Shown piece after piece: positions 23,999 through 35,300 of a DNA stretch of 64,000 bases; position 1 is the first letter of the stretch; every line of letters begins with the position of its first letter. Origin of the DNA: Mugil cephalus. Lineage: Eukaryota; Chordata; Actinopteri; Mugiliformes; Mugilidae. A program made the position numbers and the translations under genes. Location: the NCBI RefSeq assembly GCF_022458985.1, contig NC_061771.1, positions 20,843,501-20,907,500 on the forward strand, given 5' to 3'. The notes under the pieces were generated by a model that worked only from the letters and a program-made list of their open reading frames with translations, did not search any database and was not told the origin of the DNA.

Positions 23999-25817
23999 CA
24001 CAGGAGATCACCACAGCCTTCCAGCGGTCAGATTTTGCGCTTGGGTCTGGTCTTGCTAGGGCAGTCATTATGACTGAACCAGCCATCCCACGGGAACAGA
24101 GAACAGAGGCTGCGCTCAAGAAAGGAAAAATGCTGCACGGAACTATCAGATGTGTGCACATATGCAGAGATAAAACTGTACATCAACATATTTGACAAAT
24201 AAAACCCTAAAAGTCATAGGCAGAGGCCACACTAGAGCATTTACCAGGATGAGGAGGGAGACACGGTGAACCTTCAGCTGCATGATTGCATATGCTGCTT
24301 TCTGGAATGCAAATCTGGGCTTTGAGCAGCTCATCTGGTAACTCTCCCTTTCTTCTTTTTGAGCCATTTCTTGGTAAGTTTAACAGTTTGCAACAAACCC
24401 ATCTACACTGACCACTGCTAAACTCTATCTTTAGTGCATTTGTCCCGACCACATTATTCTCATCACTGCCTCTATGTTAATTGGTATATTTGCTCAACGA
24501 TTTTTTGAAAGGTTCTTTCATGCCACATCCATGCACGTCAAACTTCTGCAACTGCTTTCTCATTGTGGAGGCAGTCTGACACCACAATAACTTAGATTGG
24601 ACTGGATTTGCTGCAGCAGCCAGTCCCGGACCATTTGACTGTTTGAAATCTTTTTTTAGATTCCTTTACCAGATTTTTTGGCAACCACTGTCCATTTTCT
24701 GAATTCCTTCGAGGCCTTCATATGCTCTAATCCTTGGAGCCGTCTGATTCTAATATTATGGATATGGATAGATGTTTGATAAATGTAGGGGTGAGCTCGG
24801 ATCAGACCTTTTCTTTATTCACTGAAATCATTTTGTTTCATTCGTTTCACCTTCTCCCCGTGGCCTGAGTTTGAAATGAACATTTTATATACTGTAGACC
24901 ACATCTACTGTACGAGCCTGACTGGAAAATTTCTGATCCTATACCTATGCCTGCCATTGCAGTTGATCCCCCCCCCCCTCACACACACACACACACACAC
25001 ACAATCATAACTCCCAACCATGAGAAGAAATCATATTTTCCTCCCTTTCTCCCCTCACAGCTCACTCCCTCTATCTGCCAGGTCTTTTTTTTTTTTTTTT
25101 TTTTTTAATAGAGGCCAGCATTGCCTCCTTCCTCCCTCAAACACCAGACCTAAAAGAAGGAGAGGGAGGCAGAAAACGCAAGGGAGGGGAGAGGAGAATA
25201 TGAAGGGGAGGGAGGTAGGGAGGGAGGGAGTGACAGAGGGGGGTGACGAGTTGGGTTTTTCGGAATTTGGTCTATGTTTGGTTTGGAAGCAAAGGCCCCG
25301 GCGCTGGGCTCTCAGGAGGATAATGGAAAAGAGAGAGGGAAGAAAGGGAGGTTTATGGATGTGTGTGTACCCTCACAGGTGGTCGGCACATACTGATGGG
25401 GGGGGGCTTTTGTGTGTCAAAATGTGTGTGCGTGTGTGCGTGCGTGTGTGCGTGTGTTCGCTGAATTATGCCGGCATGCTGGCGAAGGTAATGCCATGTG
25501 TGCTCGGAGCATGTGCGTGCGCGCTATGTTGTTTATTTGCAGATGTTGGCACAAGTGCATGTGGGCTTCTAGTAAGTACGAATCAAAGAGGGACGACTAT
25601 GGAGAGAGGGGGCGAATAAGACATTCCTACAATGGAGGAGGAAGGGGAGGGGATACAGGGAGCCAGTGGTTAGTTAGTGGTTTGAAACTAAGAGGAGAAA
25701 AATGAATGTCTGGTCCAGGGCCGGGCCCCGAAAAAGTTACCACAACCAGCCAAGACAGAGGAGAGGAGAGGAGAGGAGAACCTAGTTGCAAAGAGGAGAA
25801 GACGAGAACTATGGAGG

Positions 25818-25863
25818 CCTCCTCCTCCTTCTCCTCCTCCTCCTCCTCCTCCTCCTCCTCCTC
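25818..25863. repeat. (CTC)n trinucleotide run
   Basis: About 15 units, one CTT interruption; complementary to the (GGA)n run 220 bases downstream. Confidence 0.9.
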
Positions 25864-26081
25864 AACTCTTGCATATGAGGCCTGCTAACTCCTGCCTGTG
25901 CCGCAGGGGAGGAAAAAGTGGGAGTGGTGCTTTTATAGCTGGGCTGAACCCACTGAACCCATCATGTACAAACAGCAGGGAAAGTATGGAGACAGAGGTC
26001 CGAGGCCAGAAGCCACACGGGGGGGCTTCAGCGAGGGGGGTGGGTGAGGATTTCAGGTTGGGGACAGCAGGAGGGCTGGCG

Positions 26082-26116
26082 GGAGGAGGAGGAGGAGGAG
26101 GAGGAGGAGGAGGAGG
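26082..26116. repeat. (GGA)n trinucleotide run
   Basis: About 11 uninterrupted GGA units, the reverse complement type of the 25818-25863 run. Confidence 0.9.
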
Positions 26117-26726
26117 TTGATGAAGGAGCAAGAGGGAGTCAACGCAGGTCTCCCTCAGCTCCCTTTAGAACTATGCATCACCAGCTTTGGTTGGTTTTAT
26201 TGGCCTTCCTTGTTTTCTATTTTAATCTTTCCTTCTTTTTTATTTATTTCTGTTCTTCTATTTTCTTTCTTATGCTTTCTTTCCTTTTTTTCTTTTTTAA
26301 CCTCCCTTCCTTTAGTCTTTTTCTTTCTTCCTCTGTCTTGTTCTACTGTATTTATGACTTACTTTGTTTCATTTGCCTTTTTTCCCCCCTCCCCTCACCT
26401 TAATGCACTGTTTTTACATTTTTTCTCTTTTCCCTTTCCATCATCTTTTTCCATTCCTTCTTCCCCGCCTGTGTTTGCCTCCTTCTGCTGTTCTTCTTTC
26501 TTTCATTCTGTCATTTGTCCAGCCTGTGTTTCCTTCACTTCTTCGGGTGTTTCTTTGGCTGCTCCTCCTTAGTTTAATTCATCCGTCCATTTTTTTCCCC
26601 CCATTCCTGTTTGCATTCCATTTCTATCATTAGGTGCGACACGAATTCCCTCCCTCCATCTTTTCTCCACATGCACACAGGTTCCCGTATGCATGAGTGG
26701 CATTTCCACTCTGTATCAGACAGTAG

Positions 26727-27396
26727 CTGGGTTTACATCGAGACATATGTTGCGATTACAATCGGTTTAGAAGCACAAACCGAATAAAAAATTGCTCCAT
26801 ATAAACACCTCAATCGTAAAAAACGGGTAGAATATTCCTTTTCCCAAACTGATCATGTTAACGGTGAATCAGAATGAAGGCAGACTCCGTTCTGTCTGAG
26901 CATGCTCCGTATTGACGCAAATGTGCAGTGACGTTCAACTGATGTTTCCTCAACTGGTCTGCGGCTCCGTGGAGAGCTTGTTTTTAATAACAACTCTGAA
27001 AGAACTATGCATTATCGCACGCTTAGACGGCAGAAAAAAATAGAAATATTGAACTGTTCACTGTTCACTGTCCATCAAAAATTAATTGAAGTCGGGGTAG
27101 ACTGAAGCGTGGAACACATTCAGAGCCACTGGAAAACCTTGAAGACCAGCTACTATGAGGCTAACACGATACCAAAAGCAACTACTATGCCGATTAGACG
27201 AGAGATCAGTCACGTGATGTTTTCATCGATCTGCGCGTGTCGCACATCTGTAAAAATGGCCGTTCCAATTGAAAGTAGTGGTAGCTGTGAACATCAGATC
27301 AGAATATATCACCTCACATGTAAACAGTTGACCTGAAACCTTCAATCAGAATGATTTCAATCAGAATGAGAGAAAAAGTTTCCATGTAAACCTGAC
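26727..27396. mobile_element. Non-autonomous inverted-terminal element
   Basis: The left end GCTGGGTTTACATCGAGACA and the right end TTTCCATGTAAACCTGACT form a short inverted pair. Subterminal words (ATCAGAATG, ATATAAACACC / CACATGTAAACAG) repeat inside. No transposase. Superfamily not determined. Confidence 0.5.
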
Positions 27397-27906
27397 TATT
27401 ATGGATGGAAGGGGGACTGTAAGACAGATGCACCCTAAGAACAACAACAACAGCATCAGGAAAGGAGTTGGCTCGACTCTGAGTCTTTTTGAAAATCCAT
27501 CCATAGGCGTCTGTCCAGACCTTTAGAGAACAGCATGATGCAACGAACTTGCAACCTGCGTGTCGATGTCATCAGAAGAAAAACCCCGCATTTTCAACAG
27601 CAGCTCTTTGCCCCTGACCACCATGTTGGATCTCCTTCTCTGAAAACAGAGTGAGGGGGTTTTAGCTGGGCTGACACACACCCATGGGTCACGCAGACAA
27701 CCCGCCCAGCCTTTCGGGACTCTTGAGAATTGAAGTGAAAGATAAAATAGGAAAAACAGTGCAGCTGCAGTAATAGGTTGCTCCGAGGCGTATCACGCGT
27801 TGGGGAGGAAGATGAGTCATGATGTGTGTCGGGGGTGGACAACTTGTGAGATTTTAATGACATGTACTACAAGGGAAGTGAAGGTCTTTGTGAAGGAGGA
27901 GGAGTG

Positions 27907-27933
27907 TGTGTTTGTGTGTGTGTGTGTGTGTGT
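27907..27933. repeat. (GT)n microsatellite
   Basis: About 12 GT units with one TTT interruption. Confidence 0.8.
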
Positions 27934-28420
27934 CAGCTGTAGGGTTTTAAGCCTACACGTTGGGTCATGCAGTTACCAATGAGGCCAGAAAGACCATATA
28001 TGAGTCAAAGATCCCATTTTGGAAAACAACTAAACGGACCTTAGTGTCACTGATACATTTTACAAGAATTACCTGTTTGCCAATGCTTAATGTCCCATTA
28101 TGGAGTTTTTACTAACTTGGTGTTAAGACTGTCAGAACAAAAGCACTATTTTGAGGTAACTGAAGGCACTTGTTCAAAGGGAAAGGAACTCTTTTGAAGA
28201 AATGATTTGTAAACCTATCCAACTACCTTACATCCTCCCTCCCCAAGACCTTTCCTGTCAAGCATCAGTATTCATCACACACAGCTCCCTTATTGAAAAC
28301 TTTTTACTCCAACTTTTATCTTTGATCATTCATCGTAGCTTTTTTGAAGCTTACTGGATCTATACAAATGTCATCCTTCATGCGGATTTGCTGGTGGTTC
28401 TTTAAACCCATCCACAAAAT

Positions 28421-28441
28421 AACAATAATAATAATAATAAT
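28421..28441. repeat. (AAT)n microsatellite
   Basis: Seven AAT units. Confidence 0.8.
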
Positions 28442-28743
28442 TCTGCTTCCACCTAGGGCATATCTGTGTGCTTATACTCAACACTCGATATTATTTAATT
28501 GAGTCCACTTTGTGCAGGATCAACACTTTAGGGGTTTTTCACAAATCAGAACAACATTTAAGGCCAATGACAGTGGGCCCAGGGTGGAACCTTGAGGAAC
28601 TCCATGTCTGTGATGAGCCATTGTAAAAGAAGAAAGTAACTATGGGTGGGATTATTATTCATAATGTCAGTGCCTACATAAAACAAATCCAATAAATAAA
28701 ATGAATCACCCAAAATCCAATACAACAAAAAGTCAAAAAGTCA

Positions 28744-28774
<31 letters not shown>

Positions 28775-31423
28775 GAATCTTATCACATAAAAAAACACAA
28801 CAAAATGTGAAATCTGATCAGATATATTACACATACAATTAAAATAATAAATACTACAGCTAAAACAAATGTTTATTTCTAGTGGTGTGTTTACATTTTG
28901 CGTGTAGCTTTTTTGTGAATTATTATGAATTATGAAGTTATAAAACAAGTGCATTTATTAAACAGGGTAGCATTTAATATATAGGTTAACATTAGCATGA
29001 ATAAAAAATATTTAATCCCTAGTAATAATAGTTATGTCACAGCCGATTAAAGATTGTAAAGAGCAGTAAGAAAACCAAAACTGAGCAACACACGCATATT
29101 TTAAGCCAGTTATGTAGGAATATCAAAGAACTGTTAGATTCTTATATTTACTGGGTAAATACCAAGGTAAAAAGCTGTGTAATTTACCTTATACCAGCCT
29201 GTAGACGGTGTGACTGCTTCTTCTGCTCCCAGTAGTCTCGCCTGAAGATGCTTTCGAACCTTTATGTCACAAACTCAGCACAAAATTCACCAAGATCAAG
29301 CGAGTTTGTCGGAAGTTTCTTGTTCCATCTTCGATTGAATAATCAGCTGTCACTGTGTGGTTATAAGAAAAAATTAAAAAGAAAATCAGTGTTGTGAAAA
29401 AAGACAAATCTCCCAGCAGGGGTCGTTCGTTCAGGAGGTGGCGGTGGTGGGGAGGAGGAAAGAATGCCTGTTGCGAGTGGTCAGTTTTCAGATGTCACAG
29501 AAAACCTTGTCCTGGGGTAAGTTTATCGAAATCAAAATTATTCTAAAGCGAATAAATGTGTGGAAAGGTGGGGTTAAAAAAAATAAACTAAACAAAACTC
29601 AAAAATGTCACTCAGATGCGAGGATGTAGAGCGATGGGAATGTCAAATCTGCCGCAAAAAGCTAGAGAGGCTCTCCGGGAGGCGCATCGCTCAGTTGCGA
29701 CGCTGGTCAACTGAGCTTCCAGCGGCGGAGAGGAGGGAAGAGGCTGTCTGGGTGGGAGGGAGCGGAGGGGGGTGGAGAGATATATATTGGCAGAGAAACA
29801 GAGAGAAGCCTGAATTCCTCCACCAGCTCTTTCGTTATTTTGTCTATTTCCTTTTATTGCATCAGTCCACCATTTGTGCTCTTCCATTATTAATATACAG
29901 TGTACACACACATACACACACGGGACACATTAAACGCAATAAGTTTTGCTTTCCCAGTGTTCAATTCTCATTGCATTGAGAAATAATAGAAGGCAAAGTC
30001 ACATAAAGTGACACGAGTGGATCCATGTTCCAGGTCTATCTGAATGATCCGACTGTGCTTTAATTAGAGACGTCGTCCACTACTTAGCAGAGACAACAGC
30101 ATCTTTTTAGTCCACGCTTAACTTGGAGCCTCACACTCACGTCCCTGCGCTGTAGTGTGATAGCGCTGGTTGCCTCCCTCTTGCGGTCAACGTGGGAACT
30201 GCACACGCCTTCTTTAAACGATAAAATATAAAAAACCTTTCATCTTCACTTCAAATAATAATTAATTTAATAGGAAACAGTTTTCAAATCGGCTTGTTCC
30301 AACTGAGACTGAATTAACTGTAAGTTATTTTGTACATGGGCCTACTTGTATTTTTTTTTATTTTTTATTTTTGCACTGAAAAGGAAAACTATAATGACAA
30401 TAAAGGGACAATTTGTTTTATTCTATAAGAGCGTAGACCTTTTAAAAGCTTAAAAAATGTAATTTAGCAGCTCTCTGGTTAACAAAATAAAAGCAGAAAG
30501 TAACGTACACATGATTTTAATTCGTAACAGTAGTGACTTTTGAAGTGATTTTGAAGAGCAAACTTGGAGCGCTGTAAAATAGTAATGTAAAATCAACTGC
30601 ATCACAAAATGGGAAAAAAAGATAAGAAGAATTTAACAGTCTAATTTATTCTATAAAGAGCGTGCATTTAAAGTTGGTGTCTTTCTGAATAGTTTTTTTT
30701 TTTTTTTTGACAAGTTAACTGAATGAACAGATGGATAATGAAGAATACGTTTGGACGAGACATCATGTAAGCTCACTTAAGAACATGCGCTGTCTTCTCC
30801 CAAGTGTACATGGTGCAAAAGAATAGACTGCATCCTGGAAACGGTGCCATCGTGGAACAGGTCGAAGAATCACAGCAGCTCTGTTTGTTACAGAAGCTGG
30901 ATGTTTGTTTGTGGGTCTCATTCAGTATCTTGTGTCTTTTGTTTCTTCTCTAAGATGATAAAGTTGTGAAAAACAGAAAGGGCCTTTACTGTAATTATGT
31001 TGTATGTACTATTTCATTTGGTTGCTTACTGTATGTGCAAAACTATAGGTCAGTTTACCCTACAGACCCAGGCCAGTTTTAAAAAGAGTGTTCATCTTTC
31101 ATACCCAGTGACCAAATCTAACCACCGCTCAGGCCTGAAACTAACACCTTCTGCAGCACTGCAGCACAGCTTGTCTTTTTGCAAACTATATTTAAACAGA
31201 CACCTTTTGACCAACCTAAATGCCAAGCTCAAGGTACACATGCCTTTGGTGCTTTTACCTGTCTTCCATCTGTTAATCAGGTAAAATTAGGTAAAAGACT
31301 TAACATGTTTGTGTCTGTTTGTGTCTTTGTGGTTCTGACATCGCCTCCATTTTTAACTGCACTATGAGACTATCATAGTAGAGAGTGAACACTGGCCAAA
31401 ACAAAACACACATGGTCATACAC

Positions 31424-31771
31424 AGATCAGCCACATCGTTAAAACCACCTTCCTCATATTGTGTAGGTCTCCCTTGTGCCTACAAAACAGTTGTGACTTA
31501 TCAGAGGATGGACATGGGTCTTCTAATTGTGTCCTGTGGTGTCTGGTAACACGATACTAATAGTGGGGGCCTTTGGGTCCTATGGGTTGAGGGGAGAGGG
31601 CTCTGTGGATCATCCCACAGATACTTTATCAGTTTTTGAGTTGTTCCTAAACTGTTTTTGTGTGTGTGTGTCTGGCTGCATCCTGCTGGAGATGGATCCT
31701 GTCCATCAAGGAGTGTCATTGCTGTGGCGTGAGGGTATAGGGTGTCAGTGGTTTTAATGTTGTGGCTGATC
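31424..31771 (-). mobile_element. Deleted Tc1-like element, copy 2
   Basis: Termini GATCAGCCACATCGTTAAAACCAC and the inverted GTGGTTTTAATGTTGTGGCTGATC are intact at both ends. The interior is the reverse complement of the 11.2 kb family member (GTGGATCATCCCACAGATAC) and is shortened. Confidence 0.8.
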
Positions 31772-32271
31772 ATATTTGAAGTATAGACAATAGATCACCA
31801 TCTATTAGACTATGTTGAGGAAATTCCTCTTTTGATTCATGCTTTGGGGACCAGGACAGTCAGAAACATTTTAATCTACTGTATCACGTTGAGATTAACG
31901 GGTGACCAGAGTCGTTTCCCAGAGACAAACGTTGGCTCCACTTCTACCATCATATCTGAATATGAAATATATTATGACCACAGTCTAAAAAAGGGCAGTG
32001 GACCTGAAGGCGGAAGCTTCCTCTTTGAACCACAAATAAGATTTTCGTCATTCACACCTTCGATGAACACGCCAACGCCTCTTTGTTAAACAAATGTTGG
32101 TGTTCAAGATGTCTGCGTGTTGAACAGAGGAAGGAAGTGCTGTTCAGAGCCCTGTGCTACATCTCCCTCTCCGCAGAACGTTCAGCTCCAGTCTTGAACT
32201 GCTCTTGATTTTGAATGTGCATCATATTTTGGTCTGAACCTTTAACTGGCGTTTTTAACTGAGTGACTACA

Positions 32272-32314
32272 ATGTCTGGATGTGCATTCATGTGTTTCCT
32301 CCTGTGCATTTCAG
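32272..32314 (+). CDS. Ig receptor exon 1, signal peptide
   Basis: ATG followed by a hydrophobic stretch (CAFMCFLLCIS) and a GTATGA donor in phase 1, matching the next exon, which completes an Asp codon. Short, so the start is plausible but not certain. Confidence 0.65.
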
Positions 32315-35300
32315 GTATGAAAATAAAACTTTCTATCCGTTTTATGCTTGTATCAATGACCAACTGTTGACAAAATATGTGTGTGAATCATATTATTAAA
32401 CTTATTATTGTAAACAATTTATTATTCATTTTTGTTATTAATATTTATTATTAATTGCTTGCTGATATGTTGGTGCAGACGTCTGGGGGGAAGCAGCCAC
32501 CATCTGTGCCTTAATGGGTTCCTCAGTGGATCTGCGCTGCTCAGCTCAGCATCCACGTGTAATGAAATGGTACACCGTGCAATGGGAGTCCTATAATGTC
32601 ATTCAGAATGATCTCAGTCTGCGTGGAAATCATGAGATACACAACACGAATCACTCCACTTTGACAATTAAGGATCTGAGAGAGAGTGATGAAAATGTTT
32701 ACTGCTGCAGAGAGAATGACAGAAACCCACAACAATGCTGGTACAGTGGAACTAAGCTTCGTGTTACAGGTACAGAGTTTGTTCCATTTCTTTCTTTTGC
32801 AACAAATTTATGTAAATGAACACTGACTGTACATCCGTTATCTCAGACCTGCAGGTAAAGGTGATTCCTGCCACAGAGGGACAGACAGTGATGCTGATGT
32901 GTAGCACCAGTTGTCCTCTGACTGAAAACCCTGCAGCCTACATCTGGTACAAGAACAGAGAGTTTCTCTATGAGGACTGGTCTCCCTGGTACCAAGAGCT
33001 GGTCAGCAGTGAGGAAGCAGCCACATACTCCTGTGCTGTCAAAGGCTACGAGGATCACAGAGCCCCTGAAGTCTCAGTGGGTGAGTCACAGCAGCTACAA
33101 ACCTCTGTTAAACACTTATTTTTACTGTTCATACTCTTCCTGAAAACAAGTGTTCACCAGTTCATCGACGATACGTGTTTGGTTTTGTTCAGATTCAGTC
33201 ACTCCGACCTGCTTTACTGTGACCTACGCTAAAGGGAGAATGTGTTCTCATCGGCAGACGTCAGCAGATGAGTCCTGCTCCATCACATATCCCAGAGGTG
33301 AAGTTTTTTCCCCCTCCCTCACAGTTTGTGAACAATGTGAGGTTTTTTAGGGGCGGGGCTTAACTGGTGGCAAAACGTGTCAAAAACCATAGCCTGTAAA
33401 CAGTGGTTTGCAATTAACTGTTTTGGCACGAAAGCACGTATTTTAGAGCAGTGGTCCCAAACCCCTGGGCCCTGTGGGCTATAATAACTAATAATAGTCA
33501 TTAAAGTAGCCGGCTGGACTTAACTGTGTAGTGGGCTGTATGGCCGGCAGCCGCCGCTTGTAGAAAGCCCTGTGTTAAGTTCGAAATTATTCTGATCCAA
33601 ATCTCAGCCCATCCATTCCTCCCTTTGATTATTTCTAGGATAAAATGAATTAACCCCAGGTTGGCTTCTTAAAAGTGAATCAATATAAAAGTGAGCCAAA
33701 TGAGCCAGTCTTTTGAACAGCTCTTTGAAATGAGCGGATCCCAAAGATCCGGCTCACTCTCCAACAAACATATCACAGGAAGTAAGCGGAACCACTGTGG
33801 AGGGTAACGTAGTAAATGCAACTTCAGCTTGGACACCCCTGAAACACACAAGTATCGTTGCATTAGCTCGCGGTTAGCATTAGCATTAACATGTAACAAG
33901 AATCCCCTAAATAAGCATTAACTGAACATAATTTCAGTCACAATTTAGTCTAACCCCTAACGTTATCCAGGCTGAAACTGATGATGCATTACATATTAAT
34001 CTTAACTGATATAAAGGGTGCTCATTGTTGATTGGCTCACTGTAATCCTTTCTTTTAATCAGTCAAACCAAAGTCGTCGATGACTGGCAGTGGCTGGTAT
34101 GTGATAAAACTTCATGTTAGTGTTTTTGATTTTTCGGTTTTGGCGCCAAAAAATGCAGCAAGACGACATTTTGATAGTTGACACTTGTGTTCCAAGCTTC
34201 CCCCTCTGTTTTGCCTCCGGTTAACACTGTGACGTCACAGCGACGTAGGCCATGAAGGGGTCTATAGTTTTTCTTCTTTTCTTCTAGAAACATCATAATG
34301 GTAATGGTTTTTCACGTCATCTCCTCCCAACAGAATTACATGTTCAGAGGACGCTCATGGAGGGCTATATGACCCTGACTTGCACCACCAGCTGTCCCCT
34401 GACTGAGGCTCAGACGGCCTATAGGTGGTACCACAATGGCCAGATTGACTTTATCACTGAGAGTCAAATGTTTGAAGTTTCCCGCTTCTCCAACAAAAGG
34501 TTCTCTTGTGCTGTCAAAGATCATGAAGATCTTCGCTCTGCTGAAGTCAGTGAGTATCAATTGGTTGACATTACAGCATGTATGTGGTTGGTTTTCATGT
34601 GTAGTCGAGGGACAAACGGTGCACATTCAAAAGTGTTGGATAATGGAAAACTTTTCTATTTATAGATAATAGTCTGTCTTAACACGAATGAGCTATTTCT
34701 GAAGAACTCTTCTGTATGTTTCAGACACTGCAGGCGAGAAGGACTTGACATTGAATTACATCACGAGGAGAATCTGTATGCTGGAAAAATCTTCTGTGAA
34801 CATTTCCAGTGAATACTCTCATCCCGATGTCCAACAGCCACAGTCTAAACTTTGGTATAAAATCAGTGGGAATATTCATGAAGAGCTGTCTGAGGATTCT
34901 GGTCGTGTGGTGTTTCATGACAACATGAAAAACCGACATGTCCTGACAATTAACAACCTGAAGAAGAACGACTCAGCAGAATACAAGTTCACAATCCAGA
35001 AATCTGACGGAGGATGGAACAAGAACAATGCTCCTGGAGTCACTTTGATTGTTACAGGTAAACGTGTAGTCACGACTGCATCGTGGAAATTAACATGACA
35101 CATCTAATTTGTGTTAGTTTTACCTAAATGTGCAAGATTGGAGTTCCTGAAAACTTGAAGCGTAGAGAGAACTTCACACCCACACTCCAGCTATTTTAGC
35201 CAAGTGATCTTTTACCATGGTGCCTTGGTGATAATGACACTTGGAAACTAAAATGTAACAGGCACGGTGGGAAATGCGCAATAATCAACTCCTCATTGAT

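Larger units (their letters stand above)
24100..26720. other. Gene-free, microsatellite-rich stretch
   Basis: No supported gene. Contains C9 plus (CA)n at 24969-25003, T22 at 25085-25106, a purine-rich block (25150-25250), (GT)n at 25415-25458, (CTC)n at 25818-25863, (GGA)n at 26082-26116 and a long pyrimidine-rich block (26160-26620). Long apparent frames here come from the composition. Confidence 0.6.
27400..31420. other. Intergenic region without a supported gene
   Basis: AT-rich, with (AAAT)n at 28748-28775 and homopolymer runs. A short G+C-rich block at 29600-29780 gives an open frame but shows no domain, splice pattern or codon bias. Nothing else recognised. Confidence 0.5.

Noticed and set aside
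25020..26633. Frames of 90-200 residues in the purine/pyrimidine-rich block
   Set aside because: Low-complexity translation (poly-Glu, poly-Ser, poly-Phe) of triplet repeats; no coding signature.
29605..29979. 124-residue frame with a CxxC pair (WECQICRKK)
   Set aside because: Two cysteines alone do not make a finger; no His partners, no splice partner and no similarity that I can name.
31832..32089. 85-residue frame upstream of the Ig receptor as a possible extra 5' Ig exon
   Set aside because: No Ig landmarks (paired Cys, Trp, DSAxY) and no suitable splice sites.
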